DNA from: Crystallibacter permensis
GTDB lineage: Bacteria > Actinomycetota > Actinomycetes > Actinomycetales > Micrococcaceae
Direction of reading: 5' to 3'
Assembly (NCBI RefSeq): GCF_025960875.1
Contig: NZ_JAODLR010000007.1
Location: 1-64,000 of the forward strand
Length of the DNA stretch: 64,000 nt
The notes under the pieces are model-generated. The model saw nothing but the letters and a program-made list of their open reading frames with translations, made no database searches and was not told the DNA's origin. The translations under genes and the position numbers were made by a program. Shown piece by piece: positions 29,682 through 38,129 of this stretch. Each line of letters starts with the position of its first letter. Within the stretch, counting starts at the first letter, position 1.

Positions 29682-30797
29682 ATGGCAAGCGTGGGGGAAC
29701 GTAAACGAAAAGACGGCAGCACCGCCTACTGGGTGAGGTGGCGCAACGCCGACGACGGCAAGCAAACCAGCTACACCACGGACGACAAGCAGGCAGCCGA
29801 GCTGGTCCAGAGAATACTGAATGCCAACGGGCAATCATTGACAGCCCTCGAGAACATTCTCGAAGAGATCACACCTACCGGCCCCACAGTGGCCGAAGTC
29901 ATCGAAGAGCATATCGACCTGCTGATGCGTGCCACACCGCAGACGGTGCACAACTACCGGAAAATGCTGGACCTCCACCTATCGGATCTTGGCCGGCTGA
30001 ACGTTGAAGAGCTCGGCTACCGGGACGTTGCGTTATGGGTGCAGGACATGCAACGGAAGCCCCGCTCAGCGAAGACCATTAGGAACGTGCACGGGCTCCT
30101 ATCCTCAGCCATGAACACGGCGGTGAAACTGCGCTACCGGGCGGATAATCCGTGCGATGGGATCGCGTTACCGTCCACAGAGTCCAAAGGGGATAAGATG
30201 CAGGCGCTCACCTCGGATGAGTACAAGCTGGTTCGGGAGTGCATCACCCCGGAGCATCGCATATTGGCCGATTTTCTGGTGTACACGGGTGCCAGGTTCG
30301 GTGAAGCCACCGCCGTAGGCGTCTCGGACATTGATCTTGGGTCCGCGCCGGCGCTGGTGCGGATCAACAAGGCGTGGAAGCGGTCAGGGTCCAGCGGGCA
30401 TTACATTGCGGAGCCGAAGACTGCGACGTCGAAGCGCACCGTGTCCATCCCGTCCCGGCTCGCGGACGAGCTCCGGGAACATGTCGAGGGTGTTGGCCGT
30501 AGCGAGCTCGTGTTCCAGTCGCCGAAGGGCGGGAGGCTGCCGCACGTCCTGTTCTGGCGTGACGCATGGACACCCGCCATACGGGACGCTCAGCGCCTCG
30601 GACTGGAAAAGGACCCGACACCCCACGATCTGCGCCACACGTCCGCCAGCTGGCTGCTGGCCGCCGGCCTGCCCCTGTTCGAGGTATCGCGCAGGCTCGG
30701 GCACGCATCCGTGGCGATGACAGACAAGGTGTACGGGCATTTCATGCCCGGCTCACAGGGGAACGCGGCCGACATCATGGAAGGCTTGGGCGGGTAG
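29682..30797 (+). CDS. int: Phage tyrosine integrase
   Basis: The integrase recombines the phage and tRNA-Leu attachment sites. The 371-residue protein has an N-terminal arm-binding domain (about 1-50), a SAM-like core-binding domain (70-165) and a catalytic domain with R205 (TGARFGEA), a lysine in the PKTATSK hairpin, H315 and R318 (HDLRHT), H341 (LGHAS) and the nucleophile Y351 (DKVYGHF). It is read away from the tRNA toward the lysis genes and stops at a shared terminator. No excisionase gene is adjacent. Confidence 0.96.
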   Translation: MASVGERKRKDGSTAYWVRWRNADDGKQTSYTTDDKQAAELVQRILNANGQSLTALENILEEITPTGPTVAEVIEEHIDLLMRATPQTVHNYRKMLDLHLSDLGRLNVEELGYRDVALWVQDMQRKPRSAKTIRNVHGLLSSAMNTAVKLRYRADNPCDGIALPSTESKGDKMQALTSDEYKLVRECITPEHRILADFLVYTGARFGEATAVGVSDIDLGSAPALVRINKAWKRSGSSGHYIAEPKTATSKRTVSIPSRLADELREHVEGVGRSELVFQSPKGGRLPHVLFWRDAWTPAIRDAQRLGLEKDPTPHDLRHTSASWLLAAGLPLFEVSRRLGHASVAMTDKVYGHFMPGSQGNAADIMEGLGG

Positions 30798-30806
30798 ACG
30801 ACAAAA

Positions 30807-30849
30807 AGCCCCGCGAACCTGTAAGGATTGCTTACAAGTTCGCGGGGCT
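30807..30849. terminator. Bidirectional terminator between int and the lysis genes
   Basis: A long stem (AGCCCCGCGAAC and TGTAAG paired with their complements, one C/A mismatch) spans 30807-30825 and 30831-30849. In the minus direction it is followed by TTTTTGT, so it ends the late transcript; it should also stop int. Confidence 0.85.
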
Positions 30850-30868
30850 GTCGTTTGCTCTACAAGGG

Positions 30869-31159
30869 TTACTTTGGTTCGGCGCCGAGCCCGATGCGGG
30901 TGAGTAGCGCGTTGACTCCGGGGATGGCGGCGATGCGTGCGAGGGCGCCGGCCACGAGCGTCACGGTGGCGGCAGCTGCGAGCAGCCATGCTGTCACGGA
31001 TTCAGGTAGGACCGCGCCGAGTTCTTCGGCGAGGATGTTGAGCACCTGCGGGATGACGATGAGCACGAGCGCGAAGGCTGGGATGCCCACCTCAAGCACC
31101 GTGCGCAAGGTGGCCTTCCACGGGTAGGCGGTCTGGGTTGTTGCGCGGTGGTCAGCCAT
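30869..31159 (-). CDS. Holin
   Basis: The 96-residue protein has two membrane helices (about 23-45 and 57-80) separated by a short turn with acidic residues, and a short charged N-terminus. This is the layout of a class II phage holin, which opens the membrane for the endolysin at lysis. It is the last late gene and its ATG overlaps the endolysin stop. Sequence family is not certain; the call rests on topology and position. Confidence 0.8.
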   Translation of the reverse strand: MADHRATTQTAYPWKATLRTVLEVGIPAFALVLIVIPQVLNILAEELGAVLPESVTAWLLAAAATVTLVAGALARIAAIPGVNALLTRIGLGAEPK

Positions 31160-32250
31160 TATTCGTTCTCCTGTGTGGTGTCGAGTTCTGCTTTTTCGTT
31201 GGTGGCAAGGTTGACGGTCACGTTCGCGTCGATGGAACCGATGGCGTTCGAGACACCGCGTTCGGCGGCGGCCTCAGCAGCCTTGGCCACACCCTCGATG
31301 AGCTTGGCCTCATCGAACTTCTCCCCACCGGACACAGCCTTGATGGCGCCGATCAAACCAGCGATCTGGCCTTCCAGTGCGGCCTGGCCCTGTTTGAGTG
31401 CGGCGACGCCCATGTTGGCTTGGAACGAGTTCAGGCCGGCGTCGATGAACAGGGCGTACAGGCTGCGGTCGCTGCGGCTGGTGTTGTCGTAGTTCAGCAG
31501 CAGTGACACGGTGCGGTTCGGGATCTTGTTGATCTTGGCGAACACGTCCTCCGTATCGTTTTTGCCGACGTAGGAGTTGGGGAGGTACGCCATGCGCGCC
31601 TCGAAGTCTTCTTTGCTGTCGTACCATGACATGATTTGCTCCATGAGTTGATCGAAACCGGTTTTGATGGGGGTGATGGGTGTCGCGGCCTGCGCCGTGA
31701 CTTTGGTGTTTGCCTTGGCGGTGCGTAACCAGTTCATTCCGCCGGGGAGTCCTGCGGGGTCGATCTTGCCCTGCGTGGACCACTCAAAGTGTGCGATGTC
31801 GAGCTTGTGCCCGTACCCGTCACGGAGTGCGTCACGTAGGACCGGGATGGCGGCCAGCTGTGCCGGCGTCCAGTCGTACGGTGGTAGCCCACTGGATTCC
31901 ATTTCTACGCCGATGAGACGCTGGTTTCCTTCGTCGCGTGGAATGCCCGGGTAGGATCCTGGGCCGGCGTGGTTGCCCCACCCTGCGGCAATGACGTGGG
32001 CGGTGCCGTCCCTGCCCAGTACGATCTGACAAAGCGGTCCTGCTAGGCCAGGCCGCCCGTACATGCATATGTCAAGGGTGGGTGCCCCGTCTGAGTATCG
32101 GGCGGAAGGTGTGGCCGTGTGATGCCAGAGGGTGCCTTGGACGGCAACGAAGGACCACCCGTTATAGCCGCGGGTCTTCCACCCTGGATGCGTTTTGACC
32201 TTTACCCCGCGGCTGCGGAGGACTTCGTCTAAGTCGGTTAGGAATGCCAT
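31159..32250 (-). CDS. Endolysin, N-acetylmuramoyl-L-alanine amidase
   Basis: The 363-residue enzyme cuts the amide bond between muramic acid and the peptide stem. Its Amidase_2 domain (about 1-180) has the zinc ligand motif LWHHTATP (H43, H44), IGVEMES and the later HFEWSTQGKIDP with the third ligand and catalytic lysine. The C-terminal half is an unusual helical region ending in an acidic tail rather than a clear LysM or PG-binding domain. Shine-Dalgarno TAGGAG precedes the ATG. It lacks a signal peptide, so it needs the holin. Confidence 0.92.
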   Translation of the reverse strand: MAFLTDLDEVLRSRGVKVKTHPGWKTRGYNGWSFVAVQGTLWHHTATPSARYSDGAPTLDICMYGRPGLAGPLCQIVLGRDGTAHVIAAGWGNHAGPGSYPGIPRDEGNQRLIGVEMESSGLPPYDWTPAQLAAIPVLRDALRDGYGHKLDIAHFEWSTQGKIDPAGLPGGMNWLRTAKANTKVTAQAATPITPIKTGFDQLMEQIMSWYDSKEDFEARMAYLPNSYVGKNDTEDVFAKINKIPNRTVSLLLNYDNTSRSDRSLYALFIDAGLNSFQANMGVAALKQGQAALEGQIAGLIGAIKAVSGGEKFDEAKLIEGVAKAAEAAAERGVSNAIGSIDANVTVNLATNEKAELDTTQENE

Positions 32251-32259
32251 GTCTGTCTC

Positions 32260-32730
32260 CTAGGGCTTGGGTTTGGGGTCTTCGTCGCCCAGAAGATCGT
32301 TCAGGATGGGCAGATACTTGGCGAAGATTCGGGCCGTGTCGTCGGTTTCCGCTTTTGAGGCGACAAGGTGTTGTTCCAGTAGTTCCTTGACCTCGGATGA
32401 TGTTTCGGATGCTTGCTGGGATGATCCGATGGCTTTGTCCAAGTCTTCGCGCATGTTCGTTACATGGGAGTTTTGGACTTGCTTTTTGACTTCGGCGACT
32501 TCGCGGGTGTTCTCATCGAGTTTGTGGTTCATGGTGGACAGTGTTTCGCCTTGGGCTGTCATTCGGTCCACGACGCCCGGGTTGTCCTCGTTGCCGACGA
32601 GCGCGTCAACGAGTCTCACGAATTTGGAGACGGGTTTCCAGATGCGGGATGCCACCCACAGGACGAAACAGGCGGTGATGATCCAGCCGATGACGTGGTC
32701 TTGGAAGAGTGCTTGAATCCATGTGGGCAT
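32260..32730 (-). CDS. Membrane-anchored coiled-coil protein of the lysis cassette
   Basis: The 156-residue protein has one membrane helix near the N-terminus (about 12-30), followed by a long charged helical region with heptad-like spacing (about 50-150) and a Pro/Lys-rich end. The layout resembles DUF2746-type proteins next to actinophage endolysins. It may act as a second holin or lysis regulator. A good ribosome binding site (AAGGA) precedes the ATG. Function is inferred from location only. Confidence 0.7.
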   Translation of the reverse strand: MPTWIQALFQDHVIGWIITACFVLWVASRIWKPVSKFVRLVDALVGNEDNPGVVDRMTAQGETLSTMNHKLDENTREVAEVKKQVQNSHVTNMREDLDKAIGSSQQASETSSEVKELLEQHLVASKAETDDTARIFAKYLPILNDLLGDEDPKPKP

Positions 32731-32775
32731 GGGCGGTCCTTATTCAGTTATGGGGGTTGTTTTGGGGCATGGAAA

Positions 32776-32801
32776 AGCCCCGGTGTGCCAGCACCGGGGC
32801 T
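32776..32801 (-). terminator. Terminator or attenuator upstream of the lysis genes
   Basis: A perfect 10-bp stem (AGCCCCGGTG at 32776-32785, CACCGGGGCT at 32792-32801) is followed in the minus direction by TTTTCC. It is the second of two terminators between the EpsG-like gene and the lysis cassette. Confidence 0.75.
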
Positions 32802-32910
32802 CCCTGTTTCCATGTGTCTTTAGCGGGTCATGGTGTGTCCAGCGTAACCTTTACGGCTGGATGATTCACTGCAGTAAGCCGGTTTTATTGCTGGTGTTCG
32901 GGCAAAAGAA

Positions 32911-32933
32911 AAGCACCCCACATGGAGGTGCTT
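32911..32933 (-). terminator. Terminator of the EpsG-like gene
   Basis: AAGCACC (32911-32917) pairs with GGTGCTT (32927-32933), with a T-rich tail (TTTTCTTTT) in the minus direction. It lies about 20 bases past the stop of the EpsG-like gene. Confidence 0.75.
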
Positions 32934-32954
32934 CCCGTCTGGCTTGCTGTGCGG

Positions 32955-34046
32955 TTATAGGTAGGTTTGGTATGGGGTGAGGTGGCCCCAGTTGGACAGG
33001 TACATGGCGAGGTAGATGCCGCCCGCGATGCATAGCCCAACCTTGTGGAGCCCGGCGTCCCTGCGTCCTGCTAGCTGGTTGGGTATGAGCAGGATGAGGA
33101 AGATGCCGAAGTAGAGTTCCATCCGGTTCACGGCCTCTGACTGGGTGCCGGCAATGAGGAACATGATGCCGATGAGCACGTACATCCCGTACCGCTGGTA
33201 GTGCTGGGACCGGCCCAGCCGCATGGCGTATGCGAGTAGGGCTACCCGTGTGACGATGACAAGGTAGGATCCGAGGCCGACAGCGGCAGCGCCGAGGTAG
33301 GTGTCGTAGCGTTCGTTGAGGCTGTTCAGGAACGTGGACAGGAACGACCATTGCGATATGCCGCCAGCCGCGACCAGTGCGACCACGCCGAGGATGAGTG
33401 CTTTCTTCTTCGTCGGTTTCGCGTTGCGGGCCAGTAGTTGGATCACGGCTACGAGGATCGCGGACGTGTGGAATGTTGCGGCGATGGCGTTGATGATGAC
33501 GAACGCGGTTTTGTTGCGGTCCAGGAATGTTGACGCATAGAAGCTGAGGGATATGGCGATGCCCTGCCGAATAATGTTGAACGGTGCCACGAAGAACGCC
33601 AGCAGCACGTACAGCAGCAGGGACATGGTCGGGTTCAGCGACTGTTTCTTGATGGCCGCGTAGACGGGGATAACGGTGAGCGCGGAGGTCACCCAGAAGA
33701 TGATGCTGGGGTTGTCGGTGAAGCCGCGCAGGAACAGGGACAGCGCCGTGTACCCGATTTCCTGCGGGGACGCCGCTAACTGTCCGGACCAGTCCACAGT
33801 GGAGAGTTCCTGAAACCGTCTGGCGTACATACCGTAGTCCGTGCCCACCTCGTACCGGACAGCGGAGAACGTGACCATGACCGCAATAATGAAGAAGTCA
33901 ATCGGCGTCCACCGCAACACCCTCACCCTGCGCAGTCCGGGGCGCTCAGTGGCCCGCTGGGTTTGTGACCTCGGGGTGTTGCGGATGAACTCGGACAGCC
34001 AGGACAGGAAGCCTGTCGCGGCGGTGACGGCGAAGTATGGGAGCAC
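32955..34046 (-). CDS. EpsG/Wzy-like membrane polysaccharide polymerase
   Basis: The protein of about 363 residues has roughly ten membrane helices and the EpsG family core VRYEVGTDYGMYARRF, followed by IIRQGIAISLSFYA and a late NRMELYFGIFLI. EpsG-like proteins polymerise exopolysaccharide or O-antigen units. In a prophage, next to tail-fibre genes, it is likely a lysogenic-conversion gene that alters the host surface. The GTG at 34046 was chosen because GAAAGGG lies nine bases upstream; a TTG at 34064 is also in frame. It is bracketed by hairpins on both sides. Confidence 0.8.
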   Translation of the reverse strand: MLPYFAVTAATGFLSWLSEFIRNTPRSQTQRATERPGLRRVRVLRWTPIDFFIIAVMVTFSAVRYEVGTDYGMYARRFQELSTVDWSGQLAASPQEIGYTALSLFLRGFTDNPSIIFWVTSALTVIPVYAAIKKQSLNPTMSLLLYVLLAFFVAPFNIIRQGIAISLSFYASTFLDRNKTAFVIINAIAATFHTSAILVAVIQLLARNAKPTKKKALILGVVALVAAGGISQWSFLSTFLNSLNERYDTYLGAAAVGLGSYLVIVTRVALLAYAMRLGRSQHYQRYGMYVLIGIMFLIAGTQSEAVNRMELYFGIFLILLIPNQLAGRRDAGLHKVGLCIAGGIYLAMYLSNWGHLTPYQTYL

Positions 34047-34087
34047 CCCGGATAACCCTTTCAACGGTGTGGTTGCCGGGGGACCAT

Positions 34088-34130
34088 GCCTTCCCCCGCC
34101 TGCCAGTGTATCGGCAAGGCGGGGGAAGGC
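34088..34130 (-). terminator. Hairpin ending the tail-protein transcript
   Basis: A 13-bp stem plus 4 bp across a single bulged A (34088-34104 with 34113-34130) lies just past the stop of the tail propeller gene. It lacks a T run but is the strongest hairpin in the area. Confidence 0.6.
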
Positions 34131-34135
34131 TCCTC

Positions 34136-36154
34136 CTACATGACCAGCAGGGGCCGCCAGAACCCGTAAACGAAGACGCGGCCGCGGTCATTGCTTACAT
34201 ACACGCGGGCATCGGGGTAGGCGGGAAGGAAGTCCAGCAGGATCACCGACCCGTCAGGCAGGACCGCAAACAGGCCGTTAACGTTGCCGCCGCTGGAACC
34301 GTTGAACGCCACGAAGTAGTAGACGCCGTTGACGGGGTCGATGGCCCCGTAGTAGGGCATGACACCCCAGTGTTCCCCGCCGATCACGGCGCGCCCGGTG
34401 GTGGTGGTCAGGGTTGCCGCCTTGGAACTGTAAACAAATGCCGTGGTCGCGTCTTGCACCGACTGAATGTAGGTGTCGATGGGAACAATGTCCTGACCTT
34501 CGGTGCGGATGCGCGTGCCAACATCCAACGCCGTGAAATTCGCCGTTGCCGACGTGATCTTGTTGGAGCCTTGGGTGGTGGTCAGGTCGGTGATGCGGCG
34601 CGACGGCAGCCCGCCCGGTACGGGCATGTAACGGTGCGAATTTTTGCCGTGCCAGCGCGGCGTATGCGTCTCCCGGTCGATCTTGTATACGACAAGGTGA
34701 ACGGTCGAGTCGGACGCGAAGTAAATCCAGTCCTCATCAAAACTGATCTGCACCGCCTGCCACGCCTGATTCGCGCCGAACGCGGGTTTCTGCCATGTCA
34801 GCCCGTAGTCGGTGGAGTAGTAGACGTACCCGGCACTGTTAGCGTCGCCGGTGGTCATCCAGACGTGGCCGGGGTTGTACGGGTCAACCTCGATGGCGTG
34901 GACGTGCCGCCCGGTGAAACCACCCGGACCTAGCACCCTATCCCAATGCGCGCCGTTGATCGAACGGTACACGGATGGTCCGGCTACGGTGTCGCCGTAA
35001 TCGCCCCAGTAAATGTACTGGTCATCGCAAGCCAGCGCGGTGCTGATGATGTTGGAACCGGCTTCACCGATCAGCAGCGGCGCGGACCACTCAAACTGGG
35101 CGGTACCCGCCTTCGGTGATGCCCGCACGATCATCGGCAGACCGTCCGTGCGCATGATCTGCATGTAGTAGATGCCTTGAAACTTCACCATGGAGACATG
35201 GCCCATGCTGGCAATGTCCGTTTGCGCGTCCGCGGGCAGGTTCTTCGCCACCCAGTTCAACGGGTTCAACTGGGTGTTTTCGTTCTGGCTGAGACCGTAC
35301 TGGTTGACGGCAATCACGGCCTCGGGGAAGACACCGATGATCATTTTGCCGGTGTTCGCCTGCTGCGTCTGCCCCATCGCCTGAGCGGAGGACACGCGCT
35401 TATCCGCCGCCTTGATGGCACTGGCTGTGGTGGCACTTAGTGCAGTGTTGACGGGGTTGCCGGGCGTCTCAATGTAGCCGGCCACAGCGTCTTGTGTTGG
35501 CACGGTGTTCGGGCCGGGTTCGCCCTGCTGCCCGCGCACGTTCCCGGCGACAACTGTTTCACCGTTGTACTTGGTGAGGACCAGGTCATCGCCCACCACG
35601 GCGCCCGTGGTCACGGTCTGCACTGCGGCGGCCTCAGCGTCAGCCGCGGACTGTGCGGCATCCACTGCCGCTGTCTTGGCGACACCCGCTGCAGCTTCAG
35701 CCTGCGGGAGGCCGTAACCCTTGTTCGTGGGGATGGACACAACCGTCGTCAAATCCACGGTGGCATCGGCGGGCAGGTGGAATGATGCGGCGGGGATCCG
35801 GTTCTTGCCAACCGACAGGTCGAATGTGGCGGTCCACGTCCAATCCGTGGTCAGCATGTCCACATCATCCGTGGCAATCAGACGCACACCCCGTTCGCCG
35901 GCGCGGCCCGGGCGGCGCGGCATGGGCGTGCACAAGTAGCCGTCCTTATCCAACAGTCCGATGACGGGTTCGGGGAGGACCGTGACCGGGCCATCCGCTG
36001 CGTCGGGGTTCTGCAAGTACGGGACAGCCGGGGTGAACAGGACGCGCCCTGACGCGGGGCCGCCGTCCGGGTCCAAACCATCATCAACACCGTCACCGGA
36101 TGCGATCAGGAACCGCCCGGCAACAGTGCCGGTAGAAACATTCGTGGGAAGCAT
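34136..36154 (-). CDS. Phage tail protein with Asp-box (sialidase-like) propeller
   Basis: The 672-residue protein has an N-terminal beta domain (1-150), an alanine-rich helical stretch (152-182), a short collagen-like GQQGEPGPNTVPT (208-220), and then a beta-propeller region. Two Asp-boxes are visible, SINGAHW (398-404) and STDYGLTW (447-453). Its first 230 residues are a paralogue of the next gene's. Such propellers bind or cut surface glycans, so it is probably a receptor-binding or depolymerase protein; no catalytic residues can be assigned. Confidence 0.8.
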   Translation of the reverse strand: MLPTNVSTGTVAGRFLIASGDGVDDGLDPDGGPASGRVLFTPAVPYLQNPDAADGPVTVLPEPVIGLLDKDGYLCTPMPRRPGRAGERGVRLIATDDVDMLTTDWTWTATFDLSVGKNRIPAASFHLPADATVDLTTVVSIPTNKGYGLPQAEAAAGVAKTAAVDAAQSAADAEAAAVQTVTTGAVVGDDLVLTKYNGETVVAGNVRGQQGEPGPNTVPTQDAVAGYIETPGNPVNTALSATTASAIKAADKRVSSAQAMGQTQQANTGKMIIGVFPEAVIAVNQYGLSQNENTQLNPLNWVAKNLPADAQTDIASMGHVSMVKFQGIYYMQIMRTDGLPMIVRASPKAGTAQFEWSAPLLIGEAGSNIISTALACDDQYIYWGDYGDTVAGPSVYRSINGAHWDRVLGPGGFTGRHVHAIEVDPYNPGHVWMTTGDANSAGYVYYSTDYGLTWQKPAFGANQAWQAVQISFDEDWIYFASDSTVHLVVYKIDRETHTPRWHGKNSHRYMPVPGGLPSRRITDLTTTQGSNKITSATANFTALDVGTRIRTEGQDIVPIDTYIQSVQDATTAFVYSSKAATLTTTTGRAVIGGEHWGVMPYYGAIDPVNGVYYFVAFNGSSGGNVNGLFAVLPDGSVILLDFLPAYPDARVYVSNDRGRVFVYGFWRPLLVM

Positions 36155-36200
36155 GATGCGCCTTTCAGGCTAAGAAGAAATGATGCCGGGTACGGGCCGG

Positions 36201-38120
36201 TTAGTTCGTCCACTCCACAGGGTCGAGCGCCGTCCAAATGGAACCCGTGGAGCTGTGGTTCAGTTCGATCCCGCCCGTGCCGGATCGGGCAACCACCTGC
36301 GCTGTGACCGCCATGCTCGATGACGCGGTGCGCCGGTACACCCAGTAGGCGGGGGCGAACCCTGGCGGGAAGTCAGCAACCTTCACAGTGGTGGTGGGGA
36401 AGTCCCCGGACGTGGGTTTCACCAGTCCGCGGATCATAGTTTTCCCGTCCTGCTTGCGGACGGCGGGCGCCGGCGAACCCTCAGCAGCGAACCCCGCAGC
36501 CAGAACCAGTGGCACCCAGCCCGTATCCAGGTACGGTCCGGACGATGGTGCGTAGATGGCCAGTGCGTCCGGGGTGGGGCGTGGCGCACCGTCGGAGGAC
36601 GCGACAAGGTACTGGCCGCCCACCATGGTTTGCGCGGACCCGCCGCCATCGAGGATGTACAGGTTGCGGACACCGAGCCGTTCACCGATGGCAACCATGT
36701 GATCGCCCACCGCGCCGGACACGTCAGTGACACCGGGGACGGTGACAATCAGCAGGTTCCCGGCGGTGTCGTCGCCGATCAGCTGCCGGCCGGAGATAAC
36801 CGCATACCGTGCGTACTGGCGGAACCCTGTGACGGCGCCTTCCCGGTACACTGCGGCGCCCCATGAGAACGAGTTCCACCCGCCCTCGGCAACAACTTGT
36901 TCCGGTGTCACCGTTTCGTCGTAAATGCGGAGGGAACCGTCGCGCATAAACACGACGGCTTCCCGGCCGCGGTCCTCATCCGGTTCGTTGTCCCACCCCT
37001 TGATGATGGTCCCGTCTTTGATTTGCAGGCCGATCAACTGGTTTTCCCACCAGCCGCCCAACCGGTATCCGGTGGCGTTGATCAGGATCTGCGCCTTGTG
37101 CTTCGCGTACCGCTGGTCGAGTGTCGAGCGTGGGGGTGTGGGGCTCAGCGAATCATCGGTCGTGAATTTGCGGACAATGCTGCCGCCCTTGGTGCCGCCG
37201 GCAACCTTGGTCACGTAGTGGGCGGGGTAGCCTGCGGCGGCGGGCACGTACTCGGTGGAGTAGGAGACTTTGTTCGCGTTAGCGAGCCGTGTGTTGAACT
37301 GGCCGTTCAGTACACCGTCGAGTGCTTGCTTGGACTGGGTGTCCCCGGTAATGAACCCGGCAACAGCCTGATCGGCTGCTGTGTGCGTGTCTGTGCCGGG
37401 GGTGGTGAGGTTGGTGGCGATGGCCTGATCCGTGGGAACAGTGTTGGGGCCTGGTTCGCCTTGCCGTCCGCGGACGTTGCCGGCGTTCAAGGTTTGCCCG
37501 TTGTGCCGGGTGAGTATCAGGTTGTCGCCGGTGACCGTGCCGGCAGTGACGGACCCCGCCGCATAGGTTTCCGCCCTGCCGGCTGCGTCTTCTGCGTCCT
37601 GCGCGGACCCGGCGGAGGCGACGGCGGCGGAGGATGCGGCGGCAACCGCCGCCTCAGCCTGCGGCAGCCCGTAACCCTCGCTGGACGGGACGGGTGCCGT
37701 CAACGTCAGGTCGAGTGTCACAGCGTCCTGCGGGACGGCGATAGGGTACGAATCCAGTACCCGCCCATCGGCTTTCACGGTGACACGCCACGTCCAGTCC
37801 ATGACCGCCAGCGACTCATCATCCGTGGCGATAAGGTACACGCCGCGCTGTGACGGGTAGTCCGGGTTTTCCGGGTCCGGGGTGCACAGGTAGCCCTCAT
37901 AGTCGAGGACGCCGCGCACCGGGCCGGGCAGCCCGCCACCATAAAACGTGACGGGTGCCGGGGCGGCGGCGGGTGCCGGGATTTTCGACACTTCGGGCAC
38001 AAAATCCACGGTCACCCGCGCAGGCACAGCAGTGGAACCAGTCACTGTGGGGGCGCCGACGCGTCCCGCCAGGAACCGGCCAACCACTTTGACCGTGGAA
38101 ATGTTCTCAGGGAACGTCAT
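36201..38120 (-). CDS. Phage tail protein with phosphodiester glycosidase domain
   Basis: The 639-residue protein shares its N-terminal stalk (GYLCTPxP, LIATDD, GYGLPQAEAA, then GNVRGRQGEPGPNTVPT) with the gene at 34136. It then carries a domain of the phosphodiester glycosidase family (NAGPA/DUF2233): INATGYRLGG (N348), IGLQIKDGTIIKGW and the hallmark LDGGGSAQ (490-497). The last 130 residues look like a beta-sandwich binding domain. Known members remove GlcNAc linked by phosphodiester bonds. Here the likely target is a glycosyl-phosphate cell-wall polymer, which is inference. Confidence 0.85.
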   Translation of the reverse strand: MTFPENISTVKVVGRFLAGRVGAPTVTGSTAVPARVTVDFVPEVSKIPAPAAAPAPVTFYGGGLPGPVRGVLDYEGYLCTPDPENPDYPSQRGVYLIATDDESLAVMDWTWRVTVKADGRVLDSYPIAVPQDAVTLDLTLTAPVPSSEGYGLPQAEAAVAAASSAAVASAGSAQDAEDAAGRAETYAAGSVTAGTVTGDNLILTRHNGQTLNAGNVRGRQGEPGPNTVPTDQAIATNLTTPGTDTHTAADQAVAGFITGDTQSKQALDGVLNGQFNTRLANANKVSYSTEYVPAAAGYPAHYVTKVAGGTKGGSIVRKFTTDDSLSPTPPRSTLDQRYAKHKAQILINATGYRLGGWWENQLIGLQIKDGTIIKGWDNEPDEDRGREAVVFMRDGSLRIYDETVTPEQVVAEGGWNSFSWGAAVYREGAVTGFRQYARYAVISGRQLIGDDTAGNLLIVTVPGVTDVSGAVGDHMVAIGERLGVRNLYILDGGGSAQTMVGGQYLVASSDGAPRPTPDALAIYAPSSGPYLDTGWVPLVLAAGFAAEGSPAPAVRKQDGKTMIRGLVKPTSGDFPTTTVKVADFPPGFAPAYWVYRRTASSSMAVTAQVVARSGTGGIELNHSSTGSIWTALDPVEWTN

Positions 38121-38129
38121 GGGTGCCTC

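Noticed and set aside
30364-30740. Minus-strand open frames within the integrase gene
   Set aside because: They are shadows of a well-supported integrase and have no start signals.
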